A DNA stretch of 64,000 nucleotides from Bacillus fungorum (lineage in GTDB: Bacteria > Bacillota > Bacilli > Bacillales > Bacillaceae_G). The notes beneath the pieces were generated by a model. The model was not told where the DNA came from. It ran no database searches and saw nothing but the letters and a program-made list of their open reading frames with translations. The position numbers and the translations under genes were made by a program. This document shows positions 8,821-17,428 of the stretch, one piece after another (the stretch's first letter is position 1; each line of letters begins with the position of its first letter). Location: contig NZ_NWUW01000008.1 in NCBI RefSeq assembly GCF_002746455.1, forward strand, positions 124,001 through 188,000, given 5' to 3'.

Positions 8821-9261
8821 ATGAGAGCACCATATCAAGTGTTGATATTTCCTTATATAAAAACTGACGATTCTATTCAATATGCCATTTTTAACCGAAG
8901 TGATTATGGTTATTGGCAAGGAATAGCTGGTGGTGGAGAATACGGTGAGATTCCTATTGAATCAGCAAAACGGGAAGCGTTTGAAGAAGCTGGTATTACA
9001 AGAGAATGTCCATATATACAATTAGATTCTGTGTCTTCACTACCAGTAGAGGATGTAGTTGGAGGATTCCTTTGGGGAGAAGACGTTTATGTAATAAAAG
9101 AATTTTCTTTTGGAGTTAAAGTCCCTACAAAAAACATCTTATTATCTAAAGAACACTTTAATTATAAATGGTTATGCTTTGAGGAAGCAGTAAAGCTTTT
9201 GAAATGGGATAGCAACAAAACAGCATTGTGGGAATTAAACAAAAGACTATTAAAACAATAA
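8821..9261 (+). CDS. NUDIX hydrolase
   Basis: A 146-residue NUDIX-fold pyrophosphatase. The NUDIX box is complete, running from GGGEYGE to REAFEEAG (residues ~37-61), with the metal-binding REAFEE core. The central WQGIAGGGEYGE start and a C-terminal YKWLCFEEAVKLLKWD region resemble dATP/dihydroneopterin-triphosphate pyrophosphohydrolase-type members, but the substrate is not assignable. GGGGAGGAGG lies 6 bases upstream of the ATG. Monocistronic with a clear terminator at 9309. Confidence 0.85.
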   Translation: MRAPYQVLIFPYIKTDDSIQYAIFNRSDYGYWQGIAGGGEYGEIPIESAKREAFEEAGITRECPYIQLDSVSSLPVEDVVGGFLWGEDVYVIKEFSFGVKVPTKNILLSKEHFNYKWLCFEEAVKLLKWDSNKTALWELNKRLLKQ

Positions 9262-9308
9262 AAGTGTTAGCTAACAAAGATAGTAGTGGAACAAGAATTG
9301 AACAATTA

Positions 9309-9350
9309 AAAAACCCTTGCTACACTGCATTTGTAGCAAGGGTTTTTTCT
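9309..9350 (+). terminator. Intrinsic terminator of the NUDIX gene
   Basis: AAAACCCTTGCTAC pairs with GTAGCAAGGGTTTT and is followed by T residues. Confidence 0.9.
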
Positions 9351-9535
9351 TAGTGTCGCTTTTTTTTAAATCAAATATGGGTTTGGCATGGCCAATGAAC
9401 TAAGAGAATCTGCATTAAGAAAAGCCCTATACAGTTGCCTCTGAAAAAATGAAAATAGTTAGAAATATTTTTATGTTGTACGGTTTTTGACTATGAATAG
9501 CAGAATACATATTAAGTATTCAACGGTTCAAATAG

Positions 9536-9580
9536 AACGAGTCATCTTTTTATTTTAAGAAGAAAGATGACTCGTTTTAT
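9536..9580 (+). terminator. Orphan terminator hairpin
   Basis: AACGAGTCATCTTT and AAAGATGACTCGTT are complementary over 14 bases, then TTTAT. No gene ends just upstream: 9351-9535 holds no reading frame I can support, so this is probably the tail of a deleted gene. Confidence 0.65.
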
Positions 9581-9654
9581 GCTAAAATTCGCTTAGTGTA
9601 TATTTTCGTTAAAATGTGGGTAGGCCCCCTTTTAGCAAAACCGGAGTGGAAATG

Positions 9655-10314
9655 ATGAGTATAAATAGTTTTGTGGGATTGATAAAGAACGAATTATTAA
9701 AAGAGGTAAGCATAAGAAGTGAGGATGAATTTGAGCCTGTAGTAGTTAAACATATTCCTAGACTTTGGAAGTGTTTAGGGACAGGTAATTATGCCGCAGT
9801 ATTCATGCACAGAGAATACAAAGATTGGGTAGTGAAAGTTTACGCGCGAGAAGGAGAAGGAATTGAAAAAGAGTCAGAAGTATACCGAAGAATTGGAAAT
9901 CATCCTTCTTATTCAAAGCTTATATATAAAGGGAAAAATTTCATAGTATTGAAACGTTTAAAAGAAATTACCTTATACGACGCTATTCATAAGGGGATTA
10001 AAATTCCTAAGCAGGTAATACTTGATATCAATGAGGCTTTAGAGTATGCGAGGGAACAAGGATTAACTCCTTGTGATGTTCATGGGAAAAATGTGATGAT
10101 GGAAAAAGGAAGGGGATATGTGGTCGATGTATCTGATTTCTTAAAAACAAAAGAAGATAGTAAGTGGAGAGACCTAGAAAAGGCATATTTTACATTTTAT
10201 TTGCCTATCATTTATAAATTGCCTTTCCCTGTTAAAATACCGTATTTTATGTTAAATATTGTTAGACGTTCGTATAGAAAATATAAGAAGCTTAAAAAGA
10301 AATTCAAATTATAA
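9655..10314 (+). CDS. Protein-kinase-like (RIO/Ser-Thr kinase fold) protein
   Basis: About 219 residues with an abbreviated kinase fold. The glycine-rich strand is LGTGNYAAVFMHRE, the ATP-binding Lys lies in WVVKVY, and the catalytic loop reads PCDVHGKNVMM in place of the usual HRDxKxxN; a DVSDF sequence stands where DFG is expected. The C-terminal third is basic (RRSYRKYKKLKKKFKL). A protein or small-molecule kinase role is inferred from these motifs only. GGAGTGG lies 6-8 bases before ATG 9655; an ATG at 9652 is also possible. Confidence 0.7.
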   Translation: MSINSFVGLIKNELLKEVSIRSEDEFEPVVVKHIPRLWKCLGTGNYAAVFMHREYKDWVVKVYAREGEGIEKESEVYRRIGNHPSYSKLIYKGKNFIVLKRLKEITLYDAIHKGIKIPKQVILDINEALEYAREQGLTPCDVHGKNVMMEKGRGYVVDVSDFLKTKEDSKWRDLEKAYFTFYLPIIYKLPFPVKIPYFMLNIVRRSYRKYKKLKKKFKL

Positions 10315-10367
10315 AAAGATCACATACTTATCTTTAGGTTAAATAAGTGAACCAATAGTAAACAAAA

Positions 10368-10406
10368 GTACCGTACATTTTAGATATGTCTAATATGTAC
10401 GGTACT
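10368..10406 (+). terminator. Likely terminator of the kinase-like gene
   Basis: AGTACCGTACAT and ATGTACGGTACT are perfect 12-base arms. The following tract is only AATTTT, so termination strength is uncertain. Confidence 0.6.
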
Positions 10407-10443
10407 AATTTTATAACTTCATGAAGTAATCAGTTGAACAAAT

Positions 10444-10588
10444 GGGTGTCCCGCTACATCGCCATAAACTTAAGAAATGCATTGTTCCCAAAAACGAGTT
10501 GAATTCACATAAATTACTATAGAAAAATTAAAAATTTTGTTTAGGGGTTACTTCAAGACCTTAGCTTGCTGGGCATGTGGTGCTACCC
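10444..10588. repeat. Dispersed short repeat, copy A (about 145 bp, imperfect inverted ends)
   Basis: The left end (10444-10477), read on the - strand, resembles the right end (10557-10588): both have a CTTAAG/CTTAGCTT start, a GATG or GCATG core and end in ACCC. The interior holds CCCAAAAACGAG (10487-10498) and TTTAGGGGTTAC. Copy B at 40600-40740 has the same ends and interior boxes in the same order. The element sits in the only gene-free part of 10315-10659. The B. cereus group is known to carry such 'bcr' repeats; which class this is was not checked. Confidence 0.65.
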
Positions 10589-10596
10589 AAAAATAT

Positions 10597-10627
10597 AAAA
10601 AGATTAGGAGTGAATCTTAATCTTTTT
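10597..10627 (-). terminator. Terminator of the small membrane gene on the - strand
   Basis: AAAAAGATTA and TAATCTTTTT form the stem; T runs occur on both sides, so it could work in both directions. Confidence 0.75.
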
Positions 10628-10659
10628 ATTTATACATATTTTTGTTAGTTATATCACTA

Positions 10660-10839
10660 TCAATTCCAAAACGGGATATTTTGAATAAATGAAACCGTCA
10701 AAATAAGTGTTGATGCGGAACCAGCAGTTACTAAAGTTACTATTTTTCGTCCATTCTGTTCTTTTGAAGGTTTTTTAAGTTCTGTAATTAACACACTCCA
10801 TATTATGATAGAGACTATTGAAATAATATTTATAGACAT
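10660..10839 (-). CDS. Small membrane protein of unknown function (59 aa)
   Basis: Two hydrophobic segments (SINIISIVSIIIWSVLI and TLVTAGSASTLILTVSFI) flank a basic polar loop (ELKKPSKEQNGRK), suggesting a two-helix hairpin membrane protein. I prefer the ATG at 10839, preceded by AAGGGATG about 8 bases upstream, over an in-frame start 60 bases earlier that adds a basic tail. No family recognised. The next gene upstream on the same strand, also a small membrane protein, ends only about 30 bases before the longer start. Confidence 0.5.
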   Translation of the reverse strand: MSINIISIVSIIIWSVLITELKKPSKEQNGRKIVTLVTAGSASTLILTVSFIQNIPFWN

Positions 10840-10930
10840 ATGTAACACATCCCTTCTTGTTTTTACATAAATATTTCTTCTTTTATAAAATAAAAGCAAT
10901 TTAACAAGAAAATATGTACCGCATTAAAAA

Positions 10931-11188
10931 TCAATATTGTTCTGTTAAACCACCTTTTTTAAATAGAAATACGACTGATAAAACGATAACAACAGCCTTC
11001 AAACTGCCCCAATATGGATAAATAACATGATCTGTTAGATTAGCATGTTGAAAAATGTTCTCTAAATCAAAAATCCCAATAATGACTGCTAAAAGAAAAG
11101 CGGCTTTTCCAATAGCCGTATTACGATAGAGGGTAAATAAATATAGTGCAAATATAAGTGGTAAGATGATCTGTAGTAAAAGTGTCAT
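10931..11188 (-). CDS. Small membrane protein of unknown function (85 aa)
   Basis: Three hydrophobic stretches are visible (LLLQIILPLIFALYLFTLY; AAFLLAVIIGIF; KAVVIVLSVVFLF), ending in a charged tail. AGGGGGC lies about 5 bases upstream of the ATG. It is followed downstream by another small membrane protein gene on the same strand, so the two may be cotranscribed. Function unknown. Confidence 0.5.
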   Translation of the reverse strand: MTLLLQIILPLIFALYLFTLYRNTAIGKAAFLLAVIIGIFDLENIFQHANLTDHVIYPYWGSLKAVVIVLSVVFLFKKGGLTEQY

Positions 11189-11308
11189 AAGTAGCCCCCT
11201 AGTTTATTTATAATTATATTATATACATAATTGTAATAAAAAGGAATGCGACTCATTTGATACTAACAGAACTACTCTAATCATATCTTTTTAAAATTAA
11301 AGAGGCGA

Positions 11309-11521
11309 ATTTGGATTGTTTCCTTTTCAGCCACTTATCTACTTATAGGTATTATGATCGTTCTCGATGTTTTCCGCTTTCCGGTACTTGGTCCTGCTGT
11401 GCATACAACTATGGATATAAAAATTATTTTATCAATATTTATAATGAGCTTTCTATACTGTTGGATTTATGCAGGTTTTTGCAGAATAATGATGAATAGA
11501 TTATATAAAGTGTTGTATTGA
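11309..11521 (+). pseudogene. Small membrane protein with lost start codon (ATT in place of ATG)
   Basis: A 70-codon frame follows AAAGAGG and begins ATT-TGG-ATT: W-I-V-S-F-S-A-T-Y-L-L-I-G, then DVFRFPVLGPAVHTTMDIK, then a second hydrophobic helix ending NRLYKVLY. This has the look of a real two-helix membrane protein (a DUF4181-like layout from memory). No ATG, GTG or TTG exists between the upstream in-frame stop (11264) and the coding part; the first ATG (11354) removes helix 1. A single G-to-T change from ATG to ATT would explain it. The competing frame from TTG 11311 has an implausible composition. Weak initiation at ATT is possible. Confidence 0.55.
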
Positions 11522-11553
11522 CAATGGCATAATGAGGATTGGAGAATGCATTC

Positions 11554-12117
11554 ATGACTAACGTTGCAGTTAGAAGACCGAATTTGAATGATGTAGATGA
11601 ACTATATTTGTTTTTTCGTATCGTTATTACGAATACATACAAAAATGAAGGATTATCACAACTATTGGATGACATAGAAAATGAAATTAACTCGAAAAAG
11701 CGATATTTGAAAAATGATTTTGATAGTAATGGAGAAAATCGTTACTTTTTATTAGCGATAGATACAAATAATGATAAAATCATTGGAACAATTGAAGTTG
11801 GTCCAGCAAGTACATTGATTAATAATTGTACAGGCGGCGCACTTAAAGAGTTGTATGAAATAGGAACTGTATTTATACTTCCAGAGTATCAAAGAAAGGG
11901 TATAGGGAGTTTACTACTAAATACAATGTTTCTTACGTTACTTAGCAGAGGAATAACTGAATACTGTTTAGATAGTGGATACAAAAAAGCGCAAAGTATA
12001 TGGACGAAGAAGTTTGGAGAGCCTAGTTATGTACTGAAGTATTATTGGGGAGAATCAAGTGATCATATGATTCGGAAGAAAAGTTTACATGATATACCTA
12101 TAATATTTGAATTATAA
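11554..12117 (+). CDS. GNAT-family N-acetyltransferase
   Basis: About 187 residues. The acetyl-CoA pyrophosphate-binding motif is clear as PEYQRKGIGSLLL (Q/RxxGxG/A), preceded by the strand IGTVFIL and followed by a helix and the substrate-side C-terminus. The acceptor substrate cannot be predicted. ATG 11554 lies 9 bases after GGAG and is preferred over TTG 11539. The gene starts 32 bases after the broken small membrane gene. Confidence 0.82.
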   Translation: MTNVAVRRPNLNDVDELYLFFRIVITNTYKNEGLSQLLDDIENEINSKKRYLKNDFDSNGENRYFLLAIDTNNDKIIGTIEVGPASTLINNCTGGALKELYEIGTVFILPEYQRKGIGSLLLNTMFLTLLSRGITEYCLDSGYKKAQSIWTKKFGEPSYVLKYYWGESSDHMIRKKSLHDIPIIFEL

Positions 12118-12194
12118 AATGAAATATGCCTCTGAACATAGCTTTTCTTACATATGTATGCTATTATTTATCTTTATAATAAAAGAGGACGTGA

Positions 12195-12575
12195 ATGAAC
12201 TTGATTAAAATTAATATTCCTGAAGCTGATGTTTCAATTACTGAACGTAAACAAGTTATTAAAGGAGACGAGCCAATCATTACTCCAATTAATGGATTTA
12301 TCGATTTCCATTTGTTCCCTAGAGATAAAGGCGGCATTTTTATGTTTTACAATATTAATGACGAACTTCTTTTCGTAGGTAAAGCTCGTAAAATTAGACA
12401 ACGTATTAAGAAGCATTTTGAAGATAATGTTTCACCAATTAAAAATCACCGTGATGAAGTATACCGCATTGATGCATGTATCGTAGAAGATCCAACAGAA
12501 AGAGAAATTTACGAAACATATATCATTAATGAATACAAAGCAAAATATAACATTGATAAAGTATTCTATAAATAA
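12195..12575 (+). CDS. GIY-YIG nuclease-domain protein
   Basis: A 126-residue protein with a C-terminal GIY-YIG domain: the G-I-F and F-V-G elements appear in GGIFMFYNINDELLFVGKA, followed by the Arg-containing helix RKIRQRIKKHF and the Glu in EREIYETYIINEYKAKYN. Members of this family cut DNA (UvrC, homing enzymes) or serve unknown roles as stand-alone proteins. GAGGACGTGA precedes the ATG. Monocistronic with a terminator 5 bases after the stop. Confidence 0.85.
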   Translation: MNLIKINIPEADVSITERKQVIKGDEPIITPINGFIDFHLFPRDKGGIFMFYNINDELLFVGKARKIRQRIKKHFEDNVSPIKNHRDEVYRIDACIVEDPTEREIYETYIINEYKAKYNIDKVFYK

Positions 12576-12580
12576 GTAAC

Positions 12581-12623
12581 AAAAAAACAATCCTAGTACA
12601 AATATTGGGATTGTTTTTTTTAT
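12581..12623. terminator. Bidirectional terminator between converging genes
   Basis: AAAAACAATCCTA pairs with TTGGGATTGTTTTT, with A and T runs outside both arms. Confidence 0.85.
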
Positions 12624-12634
12624 TTTATTTAGAT

Positions 12635-12841
12635 TTAGTCTTCATATTTTTCTCCTTTTTTTAAATGATTAGCAACAACAAAACAGATTACACCTATACA
12701 TATAAGTACAATACCAAGCGTTTTATGTTTTCTCTCAAAGAAAGGAATATCTGAAATAACATTTGTCATACATAGTCCTAAAAATACAAGGATAGGGCCC
12801 ACCCAAAGTAATACATTACCGAATTTTGTGTGCTTCCACAT
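12635..12841 (-). CDS. Small membrane protein of unknown function (68 aa)
   Basis: Two transmembrane segments (NVLLWVGPILVFLGLCMTNV and LGIVLICIGVICFVVANHL) separated by a basic loop (FFERKHK), with a charged C-terminus (KKGEKYED). GAGGAGGG precedes ATG 12841, which I prefer to the in-frame start 15 bases earlier. Family not recognised. Confidence 0.55.
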   Translation of the reverse strand: MWKHTKFGNVLLWVGPILVFLGLCMTNVISDIPFFERKHKTLGIVLICIGVICFVVANHLKKGEKYED

Positions 12842-12972
12842 AATAACCCTCCTCAATCCTCTTTACATATATATCCATAAATTAAAAGTAAATTCATAGA
12901 GAATATAGTTTTTTTCATATCGAAAATTTAACCCTCATATATTGGTACAAGCAAAAGAGAAAGGAGACCATC

Positions 12973-13752
12973 ATGAATTGGTTAGAAGCTTTCATATTAG
13001 GTATAATTCAAGGTTTAACAGAATTTTTACCAATCAGTAGTACCGGACATCTTTATTTAGGAAGGCATTTGTTCCAGTTGGATGAAGCTGGCTTATTTTT
13101 AGATACGATGCTGCATATCGGGACTTTGCTTGCGGTGTTTATTTATTACAAAAAAGAATTTATATATTTAATTAAAAATCCATTTTCAAAACTTATGTTA
13201 CTACTTATTGTCGGAACGATACCCGCAGTTGTAATCGGATTATTATTTAAAGACTTCTTTGAAGATATTTCAAAAACCGGTATCACGATTGGTTGGGAGT
13301 TTTTAGTGACAGGATTCTTTCTCTACATGGCAGATAAACAAAAGAATGGTCGTAAAAAAATGGACGACATTACATATAAAGATGCATTTATTATCGGTTC
13401 ATTTCAAGCGGCTGCTATTTTTCCGGCAATTTCTCGTTCTGGAATGACTATCGTGGCTGCATTATGGAGGAAGCTAGACCGCGAAACTGCTGCTTACTTT
13501 TCTTTTTTATTATCAACTCCAGCCATTGCCGGAGCTATCATTTTGCACTTTGCAGATGTTTTTCAAGGGAAAGCAGAATCTATTTCTAGCACATCTTTAA
13601 TTGTCGGAACGTTATCAGCTGCGTTTTTCGGTTACATAGCCGTTTCATGGATGATTCAATATTTAAAACGTCATTCTTTAAAAGTATTCGCTTATTACGT
13701 ATGGGGATTAGGCATTTTAATTTTAACATTGCAATTTACTCATGTGTTTTAA
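12973..13752 (+). CDS. uppP: Undecaprenyl-diphosphatase UppP (BacA)
   Basis: Membrane enzyme of 259 residues that dephosphorylates undecaprenyl diphosphate, recycling the lipid carrier for peptidoglycan and teichoic acid synthesis and giving bacitracin tolerance. The two BacA signatures are intact: QGLTEFLPISSTGHL (residues ~14-28, with the catalytic Glu and Ser) and PAISRSGMT (near 155). Around eight hydrophobic helices are visible. AAAGGAGACC precedes the ATG. B. cereus group genomes carry several uppP copies. Two unrelated PAP2-type enzymes for the same reaction lie at 1878 and 60212. Confidence 0.95.
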   Translation: MNWLEAFILGIIQGLTEFLPISSTGHLYLGRHLFQLDEAGLFLDTMLHIGTLLAVFIYYKKEFIYLIKNPFSKLMLLLIVGTIPAVVIGLLFKDFFEDISKTGITIGWEFLVTGFFLYMADKQKNGRKKMDDITYKDAFIIGSFQAAAIFPAISRSGMTIVAALWRKLDRETAAYFSFLLSTPAIAGAIILHFADVFQGKAESISSTSLIVGTLSAAFFGYIAVSWMIQYLKRHSLKVFAYYVWGLGILILTLQFTHVF

Positions 13753-13770
13753 TTTAGTAACTATTCGCTT

Positions 13771-13807
13771 AGATCCTGTTTCATTCATACAAGGCAGGGT
13801 CTTTTTT
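13771..13807 (+). terminator. Intrinsic terminator of uppP
   Basis: AGATCCTG and CAGGGTCT form the stem (one G-T pair) followed by TTTTTT. Confidence 0.75.
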
Positions 13808-13823
13808 CATTAAGGGGGAAAAT

Positions 13824-15146
13824 ATGTTTAATAAGGCTATCGTTATTGGCGGAAGTATAGCAGGAAAACTGGCAGCGAAAGCATTATCAACTTCTTTTAA
13901 AGAAGTAATCATTATAGAAGCTGGCGAAAAATGGGATGGAAAAGTTTCCAGAAAAAGAGTTCCACAAAGTAATCATCCTCATGTGTTATTAAAAGGGGGA
14001 GGAAACGCAATTGAAAAATTGTTTCCTAATATTACGAACGAATTAATAGAAGCAGGTAGTATCGTAAATAACTTTACTCGCGATTTAAAATGGCATCAAT
14101 TTGGTTTATGGAAACAGCCATTCATAGGAGAAGTACATATGATTCAGCAAAGTAGGTTTTTGCTTGAATGGCATATTCAAAAACGAATACATCAAATTTC
14201 AAATATCACCAGTAAATTTGGAACACTGGTTGAAGGATTATTAGTAGATGAAAAGATTAACAAAGTATGTGGAGTAAAAGCTAAATGTTTAGAGACAGGC
14301 ACACAAGAAGAAATGCAAGCAGATATTGTTGTTGATGCAAGTGGATTTAGTTCAAAAAGCATAGCGTGGTTACGTGAATACAATATCGAAGTGCAAGAAG
14401 AGAAAGTACGTATTGATTTATTTTACGCAACTAGAATGTTTAAACTTAAAGAAAATGAGGAATTAGACTGTTGTAATATGCTAATGTCTCCAAGTTTCCC
14501 TGACAATCCGTATGGCGTTCTTATTCAAACGATTGAGGATAATCGTTATTTTGTTACTTTCAGCGGATATGCAAATGAGAAAGCACCACAAACAGATGAG
14601 GAATTTTATAATTTTGCTGAATGCCTATCAATATCCAATGTTACAGATTTCCTTAACAAAGCAGAAGCAATTTCAGAAATCAAAACGTACAAAATTCCGT
14701 ATCAAGTACGTCGACGATTTGATTTAGTGAATAATCTACCCGAAAGATTATTAGTAGTTGGGGATGCGCATTGTCGTTTTGATCCTGTTTTCGGGCAAGG
14801 TGTTTCAGTTGCTGCTATGGAAGCTCACCAGTTGCAGTTGCTTTTACAAAGGAGACAAAAGCTTGATAAAGCATTTACACAGCAATTTTATAAAAAGACC
14901 GCTACTATAATTCAAACTCCTTGGGAAATGACTATAACGGAAATATCACGTCATCCGCAGCTAAAAAGAGAATTAACGATAAAGCAAAAATTTCAGCTCT
15001 GGTATACGAAACAAATCTATCAACTATCTGCAAGTGACTCTGACGTTTATATTCGATTAGTAAGAGTGATGAATTTAATTCGTAGTCCATTTCACCTATT
15101 TCATCCGAAAGTGCTACTTGTTGTGTTACTGAAACGAAAGAAATAG
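13824..15146 (+). CDS. FAD-dependent oxidoreductase/monooxygenase-like protein
   Basis: A 440-residue flavoprotein of the p-hydroxybenzoate-hydroxylase/geranylgeranyl-reductase type. The N-terminal dinucleotide motif reads VIGGSIAGKLAA (residues ~8-19), ending in an acidic beta2 (IIIEAG). The second FAD motif is LLVVGDAHCRFDPVFGQGVS near residue 315, the typical GD...P..GqG block. Middle region ADIVVDASGFSSKS is also characteristic. The substrate is unknown; homologues hydroxylate or reduce hydrophobic compounds. AAGGGGG lies 5 bases upstream of the ATG. It begins just after the uppP terminator. Confidence 0.8.
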   Translation: MFNKAIVIGGSIAGKLAAKALSTSFKEVIIIEAGEKWDGKVSRKRVPQSNHPHVLLKGGGNAIEKLFPNITNELIEAGSIVNNFTRDLKWHQFGLWKQPFIGEVHMIQQSRFLLEWHIQKRIHQISNITSKFGTLVEGLLVDEKINKVCGVKAKCLETGTQEEMQADIVVDASGFSSKSIAWLREYNIEVQEEKVRIDLFYATRMFKLKENEELDCCNMLMSPSFPDNPYGVLIQTIEDNRYFVTFSGYANEKAPQTDEEFYNFAECLSISNVTDFLNKAEAISEIKTYKIPYQVRRRFDLVNNLPERLLVVGDAHCRFDPVFGQGVSVAAMEAHQLQLLLQRRQKLDKAFTQQFYKKTATIIQTPWEMTITEISRHPQLKRELTIKQKFQLWYTKQIYQLSASDSDVYIRLVRVMNLIRSPFHLFHPKVLLVVLLKRKK

Positions 15147-15209
15147 CAGGAAAATAGTTGATTAAAAAAGAATATATAACAGTTAGTAGATATAGAAGGA
15201 GTAATTGAG

Positions 15210-15737
15210 ATGAAAATATACATAGAACAATTAAAGAAACACGATGCTAAGGATTTATTTACGTTTGAACTTACGAATAAGTCTTTTTTTGAAACAATGG
15301 TACCCAATCGTGGCTCGCAATATTTTGATTTTGAATATTTTCAAAAACTACTAGACGATTTATTAATAGAACAGGCAGATGGAGAATCTTATTTTTATTT
15401 AATTCGTAATGAAGAAAATGAAATTGTAGGACGAATAAATTTAGTAGATATAGATTCGGAAACTCGAATCAGTTCGCTAGGTTATCGGGTCGGAGAAAAG
15501 TTTACTAAAAAAGGAGTTGCAACAGCAGCCGTAAAATTAATTTTAGACGTAGCGAAAAATAATGAAATTAATGAGGTTTATGCTAAAACAACTACTAATA
15601 ATCTTGCATCGCAAATTGTACTAGAAAAAAGCGGATTTTCTTCTTATCAAAACGAAACAGATACAACATCTGTACAATTAAATGGAGAGCATGTGAATTT
15701 TGTACATTATATTTGGAGAAATACTTCGCGCTTATAA
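15210..15737 (+). CDS. GNAT-family N-acetyltransferase (RimJ/RimL-like)
   Basis: A 175-residue acyltransferase with the acetyl-CoA loop [15 protein letters not shown] (residues ~97-111) and the RimJ/RimL-like ending [13 protein letters not shown]. Such members acetylate ribosomal proteins, amines or antibiotics; the substrate is unknown. AGAAGGAGT precedes the ATG. It is the first of three closely spaced genes (GNAT, DinB-type, GNAT) that end at a shared terminator, so they are probably cotranscribed. Confidence 0.82.
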   Translation: MKIYIEQLKKHDAKDLFTFELTNKSFFETMVPNRGSQYFDFEYFQKLLDDLLIEQADGESYFYLIRNEENEIVGRINLVDIDSETRISSLGYRVGEKFTKKGVATAAVKLILDVAKNNEINEVYAKTTTNNLASQIVLEKSGFSSYQNETDTTSVQLNGEHVNFVHYIWRNTSRL

Positions 15738-15753
15738 TAAGGGGGACTTATTC

Positions 15754-16275
15754 ATGAATGATTTACGTTATCCAATTGGGCAATTTACATACAAACGTCC
15801 TATAACTGAAGAAATGATAGATACATGGATTCAAGAAATTGAAGATTTACCTAATGAACTAACGAAGGCTATCAAAGATTTAGATCAGAAGCAGTTAGAC
15901 ACACCGTACCGCGTTGGTGGATGGACGGTTCGTCAAGTAGTTCATCACGTTGTTGATAGCCACATGAATAGCTACATACGCTTTAAATTAGCACTAACAG
16001 AAAAGAATCCAACGATTAAACCATATAAAGAAGAAAAGTGGGCAGAATTACCTGATTCTAAATTACCAGTAGATGTTTCACTAGTAATGTTAGAGTCATT
16101 ACATAAAAGATGGGTTAACCTTTTATATTCTTTAGAACTTGAAGATTTAGAAAAGACATTTAACCATCCAGAGACTGGTGAAACAAAACTTGCTGCTGCA
16201 ATAGGACTATACGCATGGCACGGACGTCATCATACAGCTCATATAACTTCATTAAGAAAGCGACTAAATTGGTAA
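15754..16275 (+). CDS. YfiT/BstA-type putative metal-dependent S-transferase
   Basis: A 173-residue protein closely resembling YfiT/BstA of Bacillus, a DinB-fold, divalent-metal enzyme using bacillithiol as a thiol cofactor (family knowledge). The metal-binding histidines are visible: [11 protein letters not shown] near residue 66 and [10 protein letters not shown] near 158. The N-terminal block DLRYPIGQF and [11 protein letters not shown] are also highly typical. ATG 15754 has GGGGGAC 7 bases upstream. Gene order GNAT, this gene, GNAT, with gaps of 16 and 1 base. Confidence 0.85.
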   Translation: MNDLRYPIGQFTYKRPITEEMIDTWIQEIEDLPNELTKAIKDLDQKQLDTPYRVGGWTVRQVVHHVVDSHMNSYIRFKLALTEKNPTIKPYKEEKWAELPDSKLPVDVSLVMLESLHKRWVNLLYSLELEDLEKTFNHPETGETKLAAAIGLYAWHGRHHTAHITSLRKRLNW

Positions 16276-16276
16276 C

Positions 16277-16750
16277 ATGGATATTACATTAGAGAAGGCG
16301 ACAGAATCTGATGCAGCAGTTTTATTTCAAATGCAAATAGACTCATTTAGCCCTTTATTAAATAAATATAAAGATTATGAAACAAACCCAGCAAATGAAT
16401 CTATTGAAAAAACTATATTTAGAATAAATAATCCCAGCAGTAACTTTTATAAGATGATAATAGATTCGAACTTTGTTGGAGCGATATGTATATCCCAAAA
16501 AGAAATACCTTATAAATTTTGGATCAGTCCAATGTTCATTCATCCAATCTATCAAGGAAAAGGAATCGCTCAAAAAGTACTCATTTTAATTGAAGAGATG
16601 TTTCCAGAAGTACGGAGTTTTGAACTTGCTACGATTTTAGAAGAAGAGAGAAATTGTTTTCTATATGAAAAAATGGGGTATAAAAGAACAGAAGTTATAA
16701 AGAAACTAAATGATAAAACTACACTGATTTATTACAAAAAAGAAAGGTAA
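16277..16750 (+). CDS. GNAT-family N-acetyltransferase
   Basis: A 157-residue GNAT. The acetyl-CoA motif is HPIYQGKGIAQKVL (residues ~95-108), and the C-terminal half ends with NCFLYEKMGYKRTEV, the usual beta-bulge region. The start ATG is one base after the preceding stop and has no good ribosome binding site, so it depends on translational coupling with the BstA-like gene. Substrate unknown. Confidence 0.82.
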   Translation: MDITLEKATESDAAVLFQMQIDSFSPLLNKYKDYETNPANESIEKTIFRINNPSSNFYKMIIDSNFVGAICISQKEIPYKFWISPMFIHPIYQGKGIAQKVLILIEEMFPEVRSFELATILEEERNCFLYEKMGYKRTEVIKKLNDKTTLIYYKKER

Positions 16751-16778
16751 AGCATTTGAAATACGCTTTACCTTTTTA
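16743..16778 (+). terminator. Intrinsic terminator of the three-gene GNAT/BstA-like operon
   Basis: AAGGTAAAGC and GCTTTACCTT pair and are followed by TTT; the left arm overlaps the stop codon of the last gene. Confidence 0.85.
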
Positions 16779-16871
16779 TGTTATTTAAGATTAAATATAC
16801 AAAATTAATGTATATACTTCCAAAATATTCGGGTTAGTAATTTTTAAAATGAATAAATATACAAAAAATCG

Positions 16872-17249
16872 TTATTCCGTCGTATATGTTACCAATGCTT
16901 TTTGAATGCTTAAAACACTATCGTCACCTTTAAATTCTTTCGTAATTGGCGTGCTCAAACTAGATACCCAAATTTTAAGTTCAGCATCTAAATCAAAATG
17001 CCCAGCTGTTTCAACGCTGAATTGTGTAATACTTTTATAAGGGATAGAATGGTATTCTGTTTTTTTACCTGATATCCCTTGTTTATCTACTAAAATAAGA
17101 CGACGGTTTGTAAATACGATTAAATCACGAATTAATCTATAAGCATGTTCAACTTTTTCATCGTCTAACATAATCTTCTCTAAATCACGTTCTACACTTT
17201 CTGTACTCGCATTTGATGCATTTCCTAAAATACCGCTAAATAAACCCAT
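16872..17249 (-). CDS. Bacterial PH-domain protein (bPH_1/YvbH type)
   Basis: About 125 residues forming one bacterial pleckstrin-homology-like domain: starts MGLFSGILGNAS, then DLIVFTNRRLILVDKQG, YHSIPYKSITQFSVETAGHFDLDAELKIWV and a final helix. This pattern (FTNRRLILVD plus IPYKSI) is diagnostic of the family; oligomeric rings have been seen structurally, but the function is not defined. GGAGGAGG lies 8 bases before ATG 17249, which I choose over a start six codons earlier. Single gene. Confidence 0.82.
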   Translation of the reverse strand: MGLFSGILGNASNASTESVERDLEKIMLDDEKVEHAYRLIRDLIVFTNRRLILVDKQGISGKKTEYHSIPYKSITQFSVETAGHFDLDAELKIWVSSLSTPITKEFKGDDSVLSIQKALVTYTTE

Positions 17250-17428
17250 AGGAAATTCCTCCTCCATTATTTGTGGATTGTGTTACTTATATTGTACCAT
17301 GCTATTTACTAAGAAATTATGACATTACTTTAGTAGTTTCTGGTTATTGTTGCAATTCATTTACATAACCTCATCTTAATATCTTGTGCTAATATGTAAG
17401 TAAGAAAAAAGAAGCAGAGGGATATAGC

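Noticed and set aside
11311..11499. 62-codon frame from TTG rich in Tyr and Cys
   Set aside because: Composition implausible; overlaps the two-helix membrane frame which has hydrophobic periodicity.
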